This document shows, in pieces, positions 18,134-26,784 of a stretch of 64,000 nucleotides of DNA. Position numbers and translations under genes: made by a program. Positions within the stretch are counted from its first letter, which is position 1. The number at the start of each line of letters is the position of its first letter. The notes below the pieces were generated by a model. It ran no database searches, was not told the DNA's origin, and saw only the letters and a list, made by a program, of their open reading frames with translations. This stretch comes from JALZHR01 sp036388475. GTDB taxonomy: Bacteria > Acidobacteriota > Blastocatellia > Pyrinomonadales > Pyrinomonadaceae. Location of the stretch: positions 12,518-76,517 of the forward strand of contig DASVRT010000027.1 in assembly GCA_036388475.1 (NCBI GenBank). The letters run 5' to 3'.

Positions 18134-19420
18134 ATGACAAATAATTTGCATATAATTCATTCAAATGCAAAATTTGAATCGCCTAAAAAAGTACCTTTTC
18201 AACGCCCGTCTCTCGGCGAAGACGAAATCAATGAAGTTGTCGAAACTCTGCGTTCGGGGTGGCTGACGAGCGGACCGAAAGTTAAAAAATTTGAGAAGGA
18301 ATTTGCCGTCGCGGTCAATGCCGAATTTGCGATAGCGGTTAATTCCTGCACCGCCGCGCTTCATCTGGCGGTCGAAGCGATGAATCTCAGCGCCGGTCAG
18401 GCGGTGCTTGTGCCGACCATGACGTTTGCGGCGACGGCGGAAATAATACTTTACAAAAACGCCCTTCCCATTCTCGTCGATTGCGACCCGGTGACGGGAA
18501 ATATGAATCTGCGCGATGCCGAAAAGAAGCTGCAAAAATTTAAAGCGGGCGATTGCAAAGTCAATCATAACCAGCCGGTTGAGGTCGTCGGGATAATTCC
18601 CGTACACGTCGGCGGGTTTATGATGAATGTGGGCGAAATCAAGGATTTTGCCGAAAGACACGGACTCTGGATAATCGAGGACGCGGCGCATTCCTTTCCG
18701 GCTGCCTGGCGCGCCGACGCGAAAAGCGCCTGGCAGTATTGCGGCGAGAATACGGCATCGGTCACCTGTTTTTCGTTTTACGCGAATAAAACCATCACGA
18801 CCGGCGAAGGCGGAATGGCGGTGACAAATAATAAAGCAATCGCGGAAAAGATTCGGATGTTGTCGCTGCACGGGCTTTCGCAGGATTCGTGGGAGCGTTA
18901 TTCCGCGCAGAGCAATTGGGATTACAAAATCGTTTTGCCCGGCTACAAATACAATCTGACCGATATTGCCGCCGCTATCGGACTGCATCAGCTAAGGCGC
19001 GCCGAAACGATGCGCCGCGAACGCGAAGCCGTCGCCGAACATTATCTGGATTCATTGAGCGAGGTTTCGGAAATCGAATTGCCGCTCAGAAGCGACGACC
19101 GCATTCATTCGTGGCACTTGTTTCCAATCCGGCTCAATCTCGAAAACCTGACGATTGACCGCACCGAATTTTTAGAAAAACTGCGCGCGGGCGGCGTCGG
19201 CTGTTCGGTTCACTGGCGACCGCTTCACCTGCATCCTTTGTATGCCGAAAGATTCGGCTGGCAGGAAACGGATTTTCCGGTCGCCACCGGGCTTTGGAAA
19301 CGAATTATCAGCCTGCCGATGTTTTCTTCGATGACGGTTTCGGAAATCAAACAGGTCATCGACACGGTCAAAAAGCTTTGCGCCAATTTCGGCACAAATG
19401 CGGCGCAGCTGGTTGCCTGA
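18134..19420 (+). CDS. DegT/DnrJ/EryC1/StrS aminotransferase
   Basis: A 428-residue PLP-dependent sugar aminotransferase, fold type I. Visible motifs: RPSLGEDEINEVVETLRSGWLTSGPKVKKFE at the N-terminus, VPTMTFAATAEI, the PLP-binding IIEDAAHSF, and FSFYANKTITTGEGGM, which contains the Schiff-base Lys. Such enzymes transaminate keto-sugar nucleotides for surface glycans or antibiotics. The next gene, a sugar transferase, starts one base before this gene's stop ends (TGATG), so the two are translationally coupled and belong to a polysaccharide locus. Confidence 0.92.
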   Translation: MTNNLHIIHSNAKFESPKKVPFQRPSLGEDEINEVVETLRSGWLTSGPKVKKFEKEFAVAVNAEFAIAVNSCTAALHLAVEAMNLSAGQAVLVPTMTFAATAEIILYKNALPILVDCDPVTGNMNLRDAEKKLQKFKAGDCKVNHNQPVEVVGIIPVHVGGFMMNVGEIKDFAERHGLWIIEDAAHSFPAAWRADAKSAWQYCGENTASVTCFSFYANKTITTGEGGMAVTNNKAIAEKIRMLSLHGLSQDSWERYSAQSNWDYKIVLPGYKYNLTDIAAAIGLHQLRRAETMRREREAVAEHYLDSLSEVSEIELPLRSDDRIHSWHLFPIRLNLENLTIDRTEFLEKLRAGGVGCSVHWRPLHLHPLYAERFGWQETDFPVATGLWKRIISLPMFSSMTVSEIKQVIDTVKKLCANFGTNAAQLVA

Positions 19421-20082
19421 TGCAAAATCGAGCTTACGGTCGAGGACTGCCGCGAACGGCGGAAATTTATCTGTCTTTGGCGGGCTTGGCGCTGCTGTTC
19501 CCGTTGTTTGTCGCGCTCGCCGTCTTAGTCAAATCAACCTCGAAAGGCACGGTTTTTTTTCGTCAAAAAAGAATCGGGCTCGGCGGAAGCGAATTCGTCT
19601 TATACAAATTCAGGTCGATGCGGAGCGATTCCGAAGGCTTGAAATTAACCGCGCAGGACGACAAACGCCTTACCGGCGCCGGAAAATGGCTGCGCCGTTA
19701 TAAACTCGATGAGCTGCCGCAATTATGGAATGTTTTTCGGGGTGATATGTCTTTTGTCGGACCGCGCCCCGAAGTCGCCGAATACGTCGATTCGAAAAAT
19801 CCGCTGTGGCAGGAAATTCTGAAGGTTCGTCCCGGCATCACCGACCCGGTTGCGCTGCGGCTGCGCAATGAAGAACAACTACTGGCTTCGGTCGAAGACA
19901 AGGAATCTTTTTACACCGAAATTCTCCAACCCTTCAAACTTCGCGGATGGGCGGGATATGCGCGTCATAAAACATGGAAAACCGACCTGTCGATTTTATT
20001 GCGCACATTCAAAGTGATTCTGCTGCCGAACACCGCCGCGCCGCCGACCGTTGAAGAATTGTCGGTAGCGGTTATTGATTAA
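19420..20082 (+). CDS. Bacterial sugar transferase (undecaprenyl-phosphate glycosyl-1-phosphate transferase type)
   Basis: A 220-residue enzyme starting at the ATG that overlaps the upstream stop codon. One membrane segment (about residues 14-35, LSLAGLALLFPLFVALAVLV) is followed by the conserved cytosolic domain: FFRQKRIG, FVLYKFRSMR, LRRYKLDELPQLWNVFRGDMSFVGPRPE. This is the minimal PHPT-type that loads the first sugar phosphate onto the lipid carrier. With the aminotransferase upstream it probably adds an amino- or acetamido-sugar; the exact sugar is inferred only. A longer upstream frame exists but lies inside the aminotransferase gene. Confidence 0.92.
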   Translation: MQNRAYGRGLPRTAEIYLSLAGLALLFPLFVALAVLVKSTSKGTVFFRQKRIGLGGSEFVLYKFRSMRSDSEGLKLTAQDDKRLTGAGKWLRRYKLDELPQLWNVFRGDMSFVGPRPEVAEYVDSKNPLWQEILKVRPGITDPVALRLRNEEQLLASVEDKESFYTEILQPFKLRGWAGYARHKTWKTDLSILLRTFKVILLPNTAAPPTVEELSVAVID

Positions 20083-20233
20083 TCATTATAAAATTATCCA
20101 GGAAATTATTAATGCTAAGGCGCAAAGACGCAAAGTTTTTCAAGTCCCGTTGCAAACGCCGGAGATGTTGTTTTGAAGAGTTCGACCTAAAAAATCACCG
20201 TGCTTTGCATTTTTGCGTTAAAGAATTTGTAGA

Positions 20234-20920
20234 ATGACTAATCATAACGAGCTTTTAAAATACGTCGAATGGGACGTGCGAAACTGGGGAATCGCGCTGG
20301 ATTTCTGGCTGGCGCATTCGACAAAACGTCTGTCCGAATGCAAGGTGCTGGAAATCGGCACAAATACGGGTCGGCTTTCGCTGTGGCTCGCCTCGCAGGG
20401 CGCGAAAGTCATCTGCTCGGACGTTAACCGAGTGCGGCGGGAAGCGGTCGAGCTTCATCAATCAAACGGCTTGGCGCATCTCATCGAACATCAAACCATC
20501 GACGCCACCAACATTCCATACGCGGAAGAGTTTGACATTGTCGTTTTCAAATCAGTTCTCGGCGCAATCGGCGACGGCGCAAAAGAGCCGCAGACAAAAG
20601 CCGTCAGCCAAATGCACAAAGCGTTAAAAAAAGGCGGCGAATTATTTTTCGCCGAAAATCTGGTCGCTTCGCCGATGCATATGTTTCTCAGACGAAAGAT
20701 GATTAGCTGGGGCGAGACGTGGCGCTACGTCACTATCGAAGAGATGAACGAATTTCTCGCGCCGTTTTCCGAAAAACGGCTCCGCACAATCGGTTTTGCC
20801 GGCACATTCGGCAGAAACGAAGCTCAAAGAAATCTGCTCGCGCTCGGCGATAAACACATTTTCGAACGAATCGTGCCGGAAAGATGGAAATATATCATCG
20901 CGGGCGTGGCGACAAAATAA
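20234..20920 (+). CDS. Class I SAM-dependent methyltransferase
   Basis: A 228-residue Rossmann-fold methyltransferase. Motif I is VLEIGTNTGRLSLWLA (about residues 36-51), followed by an acidic loop (VICSDVN) and a motif IV-like IVVFKSVLGAIGDG. Post-motif segment FFAENLVASPMHMFLRRKM suggests a small-molecule or glycan acceptor. It is 151 bp from the sugar transferase; that gap contains only short repeated A/T-rich sequence. Likely part of the same glycan locus. The acceptor is unknown. Confidence 0.82.
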   Translation: MTNHNELLKYVEWDVRNWGIALDFWLAHSTKRLSECKVLEIGTNTGRLSLWLASQGAKVICSDVNRVRREAVELHQSNGLAHLIEHQTIDATNIPYAEEFDIVVFKSVLGAIGDGAKEPQTKAVSQMHKALKKGGELFFAENLVASPMHMFLRRKMISWGETWRYVTIEEMNEFLAPFSEKRLRTIGFAGTFGRNEAQRNLLALGDKHIFERIVPERWKYIIAGVATK

Positions 20921-20956
20921 CCGAAGTCCGGCTGAATTGTTTTTGCGGCTGCAAGT

Positions 20957-21006
20957 AAAAAGGCGAAAGATATTTGTTTTCACATTTTATCTTTCGCCTT
21001 TCTTTT
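20957..21006 (+). terminator. Hairpin terminator after the methyltransferase
   Basis: AAAGGCGAAAGAT pairs with ATCTTTCGCCTTT across a 17-base loop, followed by CTTTTG. Similar aaaggcgaaag hairpins recur between tRNA genes at 52-54 kb. Confidence 0.55.
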
Positions 21007-21023
21007 GTAATTCGTAATTGAAT

Positions 21024-21090
21024 TTACACCAGCATCGGAATTGAATTTTCGAGTATCTGCTTGAACGTCTGCAAAAACTTTGCGTTGATT
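21024..21090 (-). pseudogene. Duplicated 3' end of the pyruvate dehydrogenase E2 gene
   Basis: Read on the minus strand this stretch encodes NAKFLQTFKQILENSIPMLV followed by a stop, closely matching the last 20 residues of the complete E2 gene at 21672-23075 (GAKFLQTFKQMLENPILMLM). It has no start or upstream coding sequence. It lies just past the orphan gene 21119-21667, so that gene is flanked by two copies of the E2 3' terminus. This suggests an insertion with duplication of the gene end. Confidence 0.75.
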
Positions 21091-21118
21091 AAACCGCTTA
21101 GGACAAGACTTTCTCTAT

Positions 21119-21667
21119 CTACAAACTTGTAACTATCTTATTCTTTCTTTTGGCTTCCGTGTAAATTTCCTTCAGCTCTTGTTTTATCCCGCCGCCGAAA
21201 ATTACCGGGCTAGGCAGAAAGAAACCGTCGGTGACGATTTTATCCCGGAAAGGCAACAGGACAACGGCGCCGAGTCTAATGGGCAAAGCGTATTTAGGGA
21301 AATATTCCGTTAAAGATTCGGTTAGCCCGCGAACTGCATAAACTTCCGTTTCGTCGGAGATGAAAACGGCGTAATCTTTCAGATAGCGTTCGATGTAGAA
21401 ATCGCCCTTGACAAACTTTTTCCATCTGGAAACGATGGTCAGATGTTTCATCGGAATATCCGGCGGATTTTCGTCGATAAAATCGTCTATCAAGCCGGCA
21501 TTTTCAAACAGTGCATTGCGAACCTCGAATTTTTCCCGCATCGAGGCTTTGCAGTATTTTTCCAAAGTCTTTACCGGCGGCAACACGCCGAGTTTTTCGT
21601 TAACAAAAAACTGTAACGGCAGCATCAGCTTGAAAAATAAAGACGCTTCGGCTGGAGAAAGAATCAC
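21119..21667 (-). CDS. Hypothetical protein between two E2 gene ends
   Basis: A 182-residue protein I do not recognise. The likely start is a GTG five bases after the E2 stop; an ATG at 21625 is the alternative. It has no signal peptide; features are KLGVLPPVKTLEKY, an acidic ENAGLIDDFIDENPPDIP stretch and a basic C-terminus (EAKRKNKIVTSL). It is flanked by the intact E2 3' end and a 67-bp duplicate of it (21024-21090), so it was probably acquired by insertion. Function unknown. Confidence 0.6.
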   Translation of the reverse strand: MILSPAEASLFFKLMLPLQFFVNEKLGVLPPVKTLEKYCKASMREKFEVRNALFENAGLIDDFIDENPPDIPMKHLTIVSRWKKFVKGDFYIERYLKDYAVFISDETEVYAVRGLTESLTEYFPKYALPIRLGAVVLLPFRDKIVTDGFFLPSPVIFGGGIKQELKEIYTEAKRKNKIVTSL

Positions 21668-21671
21668 TTTT

Positions 21672-23075
21672 TTACATCAACATTAAAATCGGATTTTCGA
21701 GCATTTGCTTAAACGTCTGCAAAAACTTCGCGCCGGTTGCGCCGTCGATAACGCGGTGGTCGCACGACATTGTGACGTTCATCACATTTCTGGTCACGAT
21801 TTCGCCGTCACGGACGACCGGCGTCGGAGTTGCCGCGCCGACGGCGATGATGGCGGCTTCGGGCGGGTTGATGATTGCCGTAAATTCTTTGATGCCGAAC
21901 ATCCCGAGATTGGAAATCGAAAACGTCGCGCCGGTGTATTCTTCGGGCTGGAGTTTTTTCTCGCGGGCGCGTCCTGCCATTTCCTTGATTTCCTTTGAAA
22001 TTTCGGTGATGCCTTTCCGGTTTGCGCCGCGCACGACCGGCGTTATCAAGCCTTCGTCGATGGCGACGGCGACGCCGATGTCCGCGTCTTCGTAAAAGCG
22101 AATCGTTTTGTCCTGATAGGAAGAATTGACGAACGGATGTTTCGTCAGAGCCTGCGCGGCGACTTTGACGATAATGTCGTTGACCGAAACTTTTTCGTCT
22201 TCTTTCACGGCGGCGTTAATCTGCTTGCGAAATTCCAGAGCTTTGTCCATCTCGATTTCGATGGTCAGATAAAACGTCGGAATCGGTCCGATGGATTGGG
22301 CGAGACGCTGGGCGATGACCTGCCGCATCTTCGAAGTGTTTTCTTCGCGGAAGCGTGACGCGTTTTGAATTTCGGAAGCTTGCGCAAAGCTCGGCGCGGC
22401 TGGCGTTTGCTCCGACTGAGCGCCGGCGGCTGGCGGCTGACTGCCCGTTTCCAGCGCCGCTTCGATGTCGCGTTTGATAATGCGACCGTTCGGACCCGAA
22501 CCTTTAACGGATTTCAAATCGACGCCGTTTTCGGCTGCCATTCGCGCGGCAATCGGCGAAACAATCATTCTGCCGGAAGATTGGTCTTCGGGCTTTGGTC
22601 TTTGGTCTTTGGCTTGTTCTACCGCCTGCGGGCGCTGTTCGTCGTAGCTGCGTCCGGCGGTTTCCGAGACATTTTTCGGCGCGGGCGCGGCGGTTGATTT
22701 GGTTTCGGCGGAAGCTTCTGCGGCTTGCGATTCTTTCGGGATGTCTTCGACCTCGGATTCCTGTTTGGCTTTATCTTCGGAGGTGACGCTCGCGCCGTTT
22801 GACGAAGCGTCGTCTAAAAGCGCGGAAAAATCTTCGCCTTTCGCGCCGATGATGCCGATGGTTTGACCGAGTTTGGCGTTGTCGCCCGCCGGAACGATGA
22901 TTTTTAAAAGCGTTCCCGGTTCGAGCGAGGTCATTTCCATCGTCGCCTTGTCCGTATCGACTTCGGCAATCGTCTCGTTCGCTTCAATCTCGTCGCCTTC
23001 GGCTTTGAGCCAGCGTGAAATCTGTCCTTCCTCCATCGTCGGAGAAAGCTTGGGCATTAAAATTTTGTTCGCCAT
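21672..23075 (-). CDS. pdhC: Dihydrolipoamide acetyltransferase, E2 of pyruvate dehydrogenase
   Basis: A 467-residue E2. Lipoyl domain (1-78; lysine in EVDTDKATMEM), an Ala/Pro/Glu-rich linker, a peripheral subunit-binding domain (about 165-200, VSPIAARMAAENGVDLKSVKGSGPNGRIIKRDIEAAL) and the trimeric acyltransferase core (about 240-467) ending with the catalytic CDHRVIDGATGAKFL. It transfers acetyl from lipoyl to CoA. E1alpha and E1beta are upstream on the same strand, separated by small genes. The E3 subunit is not in the window. The short length and lysine context favour pyruvate over branched-chain acids, but that is not certain. Confidence 0.93.
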   Translation of the reverse strand: MANKILMPKLSPTMEEGQISRWLKAEGDEIEANETIAEVDTDKATMEMTSLEPGTLLKIIVPAGDNAKLGQTIGIIGAKGEDFSALLDDASSNGASVTSEDKAKQESEVEDIPKESQAAEASAETKSTAAPAPKNVSETAGRSYDEQRPQAVEQAKDQRPKPEDQSSGRMIVSPIAARMAAENGVDLKSVKGSGPNGRIIKRDIEAALETGSQPPAAGAQSEQTPAAPSFAQASEIQNASRFREENTSKMRQVIAQRLAQSIGPIPTFYLTIEIEMDKALEFRKQINAAVKEDEKVSVNDIIVKVAAQALTKHPFVNSSYQDKTIRFYEDADIGVAVAIDEGLITPVVRGANRKGITEISKEIKEMAGRAREKKLQPEEYTGATFSISNLGMFGIKEFTAIINPPEAAIIAVGAATPTPVVRDGEIVTRNVMNVTMSCDHRVIDGATGAKFLQTFKQMLENPILMLM

Positions 23076-23078
23076 AAA

Positions 23079-23492
23079 TTATTTAATAACTTTCATTTCG
23101 TCGGCTAACCATTTTTTCTCGTCGCCGCAGACGTAAACGGTCACCGAAACTTTTTTTCCTCTGACGAGAAACTCGTTCTTTTCCGCCTGTTTGTTCATCG
23201 CCCAGTCCGAATTAGTGCCGGGCGTAATCGTGCGCAACCGCTTGCCGGCGCGCATTTTAAAGCTTTCGATATTGCCTTTGTCCTCGTCAACCGATGCAAT
23301 TAAACCCCGGTAAACTTTCGGCGGTTGCATACAGCCTTCAAAATCGCCGCCGAGCATATTACTGATAGCCGTGATTTTCTTTCGCGCATTGCGACTTACT
23401 TTTATCTCGCCGCCGTCCTGCGCCGAGGCGAAAATCTGCAACGCCGCGAGACAAGCCATTAATGCCAACGTCTTGAAAATTGTTTTTTTCAT
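23079..23492 (-). CDS. Small exported protein of unknown function
   Basis: A 137-residue protein with a signal peptide (residues 1-24, LALMACLAALQIFASAQ). The mature part is basic with two Cys residues (EGCMQPPK, VYVCGDEKKW) and no family that I can name. The ATG at 23492 is preferred to a TTG one codon upstream. It ends four bases before the E2 start, so it is in the PDH operon. Function unknown. Confidence 0.65.
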   Translation of the reverse strand: MKKTIFKTLALMACLAALQIFASAQDGGEIKVSRNARKKITAISNMLGGDFEGCMQPPKVYRGLIASVDEDKGNIESFKMRAGKRLRTITPGTNSDWAMNKQAEKNEFLVRGKKVSVTVYVCGDEKKWLADEMKVIK

Positions 23493-23516
23493 CAATTAAA
23501 CTTTAGCCGCCGGAAA

Positions 23517-23924
23517 TCACCCGTTATTTTTCAATCTGTTCGCCGCCATCGTGCGCAATCTTTCTTCGCTGGTTTTCTTGCGCTCGTTATAACCTTTCTC
23601 GCCGTAAGGCTCTAATTTTTCGAGCCATAAATCTTCCAGAACCGCCAAATCCGATTTGTAATCGTAACCGGAATTTTCGCGCGGGAAAACTTCTTCTAAC
23701 ACTTCAAAAGCAAATTTATCGCCGCCGAATTCGTTCCAATCGGCTTGCAGCGATTTGTTCGGATGACCGTTCATTTTCAACTGAAACTCGTAGCGGTTGA
23801 AGATTCCGTCCAGATTGAGCGACGAGCCGACGAAAACTCTCTCGCTGACCAGATTGCGGATTTGATAAACGCCCATCGGTCGCAAAGTTTCCTTGTATTC
23901 GCGCTTTAAATCTTTTTTATTCAT
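23517..23924 (-). CDS. GIY-YIG nuclease-domain protein
   Basis: A 135-residue protein with a compact GIY-YIG-like domain: GVYQIRNLVSERVFVGSSLNLDGIFNRYEFQL, then EFGGDKFAFEVLEEV. The tyrosine and arginine of the fold are visible; the second motif reads FVGSS rather than YIG. Stand-alone proteins of this size are common and mostly uncharacterised. It overlaps the upstream small membrane-protein gene by 8 bp inside the PDH operon. Nuclease activity is inferred, and no partner domain or restriction context is present. Confidence 0.72.
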   Translation of the reverse strand: MNKKDLKREYKETLRPMGVYQIRNLVSERVFVGSSLNLDGIFNRYEFQLKMNGHPNKSLQADWNEFGGDKFAFEVLEEVFPRENSGYDYKSDLAVLEDLWLEKLEPYGEKGYNERKKTSEERLRTMAANRLKNNG

Positions 23925-24198
23925 TTAAGGTTTTCAAATATTCTTTTTCGGCTCGATTCCAGGTATAAAAACTGAAAATGAACCACAAAACAAAAGCAAG
24001 CATAAAACTCACCCACGTAAAAGATGAATTGAAAAATCCGACTTCCTTTCCGACCCCAAATTTGTCCCGGAAATATACTAACAATCCGCTAAAGATATAT
24101 AAAAGGATACTGAATAACAGAGCATTGAGGACGGCATACCAAAATTTTCCGACTCGCCAGAATTTTCCCCAGCGCAATTTCTGTTTCTCATCCATCAT
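23917..24198 (-). CDS. Small two-helix membrane protein
   Basis: A 93-residue protein with two hydrophobic segments (about residues 18-41, WYAVLNALLFSILLYIFSGLLVYF, and 58-76, FTWVSFMLAFVLWFIFSFY) and charged ends. I do not recognise the family. It begins 8 bp after pdhB and overlaps the GIY-YIG gene by 8 bp, so it is translated within the PDH operon. Confidence 0.65.
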   Translation of the reverse strand: MMDEKQKLRWGKFWRVGKFWYAVLNALLFSILLYIFSGLLVYFRDKFGVGKEVGFFNSSFTWVSFMLAFVLWFIFSFYTWNRAEKEYLKTLNE

Positions 24199-24206
24199 TC
24201 AAATCT

Positions 24207-25190
24207 TTACAGATAACAAACTTCCTTAATCGCCGCGACGATTTTCGGAACGTCCGGCAGCGCCAGCTCTTCCAGATTTTTCGCATACGGCATCGGCGCT
24301 TCGGCGGTCGAAATTCTTTTTACCGGCGCGTCCAGATAATCGAACGCGTTTTCCATCACCTGATGCGAAATTTCCGCGCCGACCGAAGCGAAAGCGTGCG
24401 ATTCTTCGACGACAATCAGGCGATTCGTCTTTTTCACCGAGCTGACAATCGTCTCGATGTCGAGCGGCTTAATCGTGCGCGGGTCGACGACTTCGACCGA
24501 AACGCCGAATTCCTTCTGCGCCTGTTCGGCGGCTTGCAGCGCGAGCGGAACGGTCATCGAGCGCGCGACGATGGTGCAGTCCGTGCCTTCGCGTTTGACG
24601 TCGGCGACGCCCAAAGGAATCGTAAAATCTTCGTCTTCGGGAACTTCGCCTTTCAAGCCGTACATTCTTTCCTGTTCGAGAAAAACGACCGGATTATCGT
24701 CGCGGATTGCCGATTTCAGCAAGCCTTTCGCGTCGGCGGCGGTCGAAGGCATCACGACTTTAAGCCCCGGAAAATTGGCGTAAAACGCTTCGAGCGCCTG
24801 CGAGTGCTGGCTGGAAACCTGGTAAGCCGAGCCGTTCGGACCGCGAAAGACAATCGGGACTTTAAACTGCCCGCCCGACATATAAAGCATTTTCGCCGCG
24901 TGATTGATGATTTGGTCGGACGCTAAAATCGAGAAATTAAACGTCATAAACTCAATCACCGGACGCAAGCCAGCCATCGCCGCGCCGACGCCGACGGCGG
25001 CAAAACCGAGTTCGGTAATCGGCGTATCAATCACGCGCTTGTCGCCGAATTCTTTCCAAAGCCCGCGCGTCACTTTATAAGCGCCGTCGTACTCGGCAAC
25101 TTCCTCGCCCATTATGAAAACGTTTTCGTCTCTTAAAATTTCTTCGCGCAATGCCTGATTCAGAGCGTCGCGGATTGTAAGTATTGCCAT
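24207..25190 (-). CDS. pdhB: Pyruvate dehydrogenase E1 component, beta subunit
   Basis: A 327-residue transketolase-like subunit: MGEEVAEYDGAYKVTRGLWKEFGDKRVIDTPITE, GLRPVIEFMTFNF, then the transketolase C-terminal domain with VVDPRTIKPLDIETIVSSVKKTNRLIVVEE. Together with E1alpha it uses thiamine diphosphate to decarboxylate pyruvate and reductively acetylate E2. The gene is on the same strand as pdhA and pdhC; two tiny ORFs separate it from pdhA. Confidence 0.94.
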   Translation of the reverse strand: MAILTIRDALNQALREEILRDENVFIMGEEVAEYDGAYKVTRGLWKEFGDKRVIDTPITELGFAAVGVGAAMAGLRPVIEFMTFNFSILASDQIINHAAKMLYMSGGQFKVPIVFRGPNGSAYQVSSQHSQALEAFYANFPGLKVVMPSTAADAKGLLKSAIRDDNPVVFLEQERMYGLKGEVPEDEDFTIPLGVADVKREGTDCTIVARSMTVPLALQAAEQAQKEFGVSVEVVDPRTIKPLDIETIVSSVKKTNRLIVVEESHAFASVGAEISHQVMENAFDYLDAPVKRISTAEAPMPYAKNLEELALPDVPKIVAAIKEVCYL

Positions 25191-25197
25191 TATATTT

Positions 25198-25293
25198 TTA
25201 CTCTTTTTCGATTACCGGAAAATCACTTTCAAAACCTTTTGCCATTCTTTCTCTGGCTGCCTGAAGAATTTCTCCGTAATTTCTGTCGAACAT
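25198..25293 (-). CDS. Tiny ORF (31 aa), second of an overlapping pair
   Basis: Encodes MFDRNYGEILQAARERMAKG and 11 more residues, starting inside the stop codon of the preceding 52-residue ORF (TAATG) and ending 8 bp before pdhB. Coupled tiny ORFs in an operon gap can be real or the remains of a lost gene, and no family is recognised. Coding status is uncertain. Confidence 0.35.
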   Translation of the reverse strand: MFDRNYGEILQAARERMAKGFESDFPVIEKE

Positions 25294-25451
25294 TACAGAC
25301 GTGCTTTATCAATTTGTCCGGCTATTTTCATTAACGCTAAATATTCTGCCGGATGCACAAAATATAATCTGCCTTTATCTCCGAAACGGGCGAAAAATTC
25401 AAATAAAACCATTGCCGCATCTTCGGAAATTTGTAAATTTATTTCACGCAT
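25293..25451 (-). CDS. Small ORF (52 aa) between pdhA and pdhB
   Basis: Encodes MREINLQISEDAAMVLFEFF and continues with a plausible amphipathic sequence ending AGQIDKARL. It starts 6 bp after the pdhA stop and overlaps the next tiny ORF as TAATG. The acidic-then-basic layout with tight coupling resembles small antitoxin-like or regulatory proteins, but nothing specific is recognised. Confidence 0.45.
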   Translation of the reverse strand: MREINLQISEDAAMVLFEFFARFGDKGRLYFVHPAEYLALMKIAGQIDKARL

Positions 25452-25456
25452 CGGAA

Positions 25457-26599
25457 TTAAGCGTAAACGTCCGTAAATAATTCTTTCGGGTCTGGAAGTG
25501 CGCTTTCGTCGGCAAATTTCAAAGCTTTTTCGACCGCTTCTTTCGCGCGGGTTTCGATTTCTTCAAAATCCTTGTCGCCGAAAACTTCGGCTTCCTTCAA
25601 ACTGTCTTTAAACAAAACAATCGGGTCGCGTTCCTGGTATTTTTTGATTTCTTCGGTCGTCCGATATTTGCCGGGGTCGCTCATCGAGTGTCCCATATAG
25701 CGGTACGCGCGAATTTCGAGCAGCGTCGGCAAAGATTCGGTTCGCGCTCGCTCGATGGCGCGCAGAGCCGCTTCGCGCACCGCCATCACGTCCATTCCGT
25801 CAACGAATTCGCCGACCATTCCGTAGCCTTCCGCTTTTTTGGCGATGTTTGCCAAAGACATCGCGCGTTTTTGCGACGTTCCCATCCCGTATTGATTATT
25901 TTCGCAAATGTAAATTACCGGAAGCTTCCACAATTGCGCCATATTCAGCGATTCGTGAAACATTCCCTGGTTCAGCGCCGCTTCGCCGAAAAAGCAGAGC
26001 GTGACGTTATCGGTTCCTTTATATTTCTGCGCAAACGCCATTCCGGTTCCGACGCCGATTTGCCCGCCGACGATGCCGTGCCCGCCGAAGAAATTATGCT
26101 CTCTGGAAAACATATGCATCGAGCCGCCTTTGCCTTTCACCACGCCGCCTTCTTTGCCGTAAAGCTCCGCCATCACGGCTTCGGGCGTCATTCCGGCAAC
26201 CATCGCCTGCACGTGGTCGCGGTATGCCGTAATCACGTAATCGCCTTTTTTCAGCGCCATCTGCGTGCCGATGGAAATCGCTTCCTGACCGATATACAAA
26301 TGGCAGAAGCCGCCGATTTTGCCGATGCGGTAAACTTCGGCGCATTTCTGCTCGAAATATCTGCCCAGAACCATCTGGTAGAGCATTTCGCGAAGAAATT
26401 CGGGGTCGGTATTTTTTATAGGATTTTGCTGCGATTTTTTGCGTTTTACGTATTCGGCGTGCGCCTGTTTCGCGTCCACCGTATCGGTGACTGCGGTTTC
26501 GAGCGCTTCCGATTTTTTCGCCGCCGTTTTGCGGCTTCCGTTGCGCGAAGTCTTCTCTGTTTTAGTCTCTTCTTTTTGGCGAGTTGCTGTTTTTGGCAA
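25457..26599 (-). CDS. pdhA: Pyruvate dehydrogenase E1 component, alpha subunit
   Basis: About 380 residues. The ThDP-binding motif GDGxxN region appears as FFGEAALNQGMFHESLNMAQLWKLPVIYICENN, with GHSMSDPGKYRT containing the phosphorylation-loop segment. The first 60 residues are a basic, low-complexity extension (KTEKTSRNGSRKTAAKK) absent from compact E1alpha proteins. Start codon: a GGAGG lies 8 bases before the TTG at 26599, a better spacing than the TTG at 26605. First gene of the PDH operon. GEAALNQG replaces the usual GDGAANQG, a conservative change. Confidence 0.93.
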   Translation of the reverse strand: MPKTATRQKEETKTEKTSRNGSRKTAAKKSEALETAVTDTVDAKQAHAEYVKRKKSQQNPIKNTDPEFLREMLYQMVLGRYFEQKCAEVYRIGKIGGFCHLYIGQEAISIGTQMALKKGDYVITAYRDHVQAMVAGMTPEAVMAELYGKEGGVVKGKGGSMHMFSREHNFFGGHGIVGGQIGVGTGMAFAQKYKGTDNVTLCFFGEAALNQGMFHESLNMAQLWKLPVIYICENNQYGMGTSQKRAMSLANIAKKAEGYGMVGEFVDGMDVMAVREAALRAIERARTESLPTLLEIRAYRYMGHSMSDPGKYRTTEEIKKYQERDPIVLFKDSLKEAEVFGDKDFEEIETRAKEAVEKALKFADESALPDPKELFTDVYA

Positions 26600-26784
26600 A
26601 ATCAAAACCTCCGTGCCGCAGATTGCGTAAAATCTACGGGTTTTTGTAAAGATTACAATTCAAATCTTTCTTAAAATTATACGCAAAAGATAAGTGTTTG
26701 TGCAAAACATTCAATCCAGAGTCGCCGGTTGACAATTGCCGATTGTTAAAGCGACTCGCATTGATGATAAAATCTTGGTCAGTT

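Noticed and set aside
21119..21667. Insertion sequence at the E2 3' end
   Set aside because: No transposase motif, no terminal inverted repeats; only the duplicated E2 end was found.
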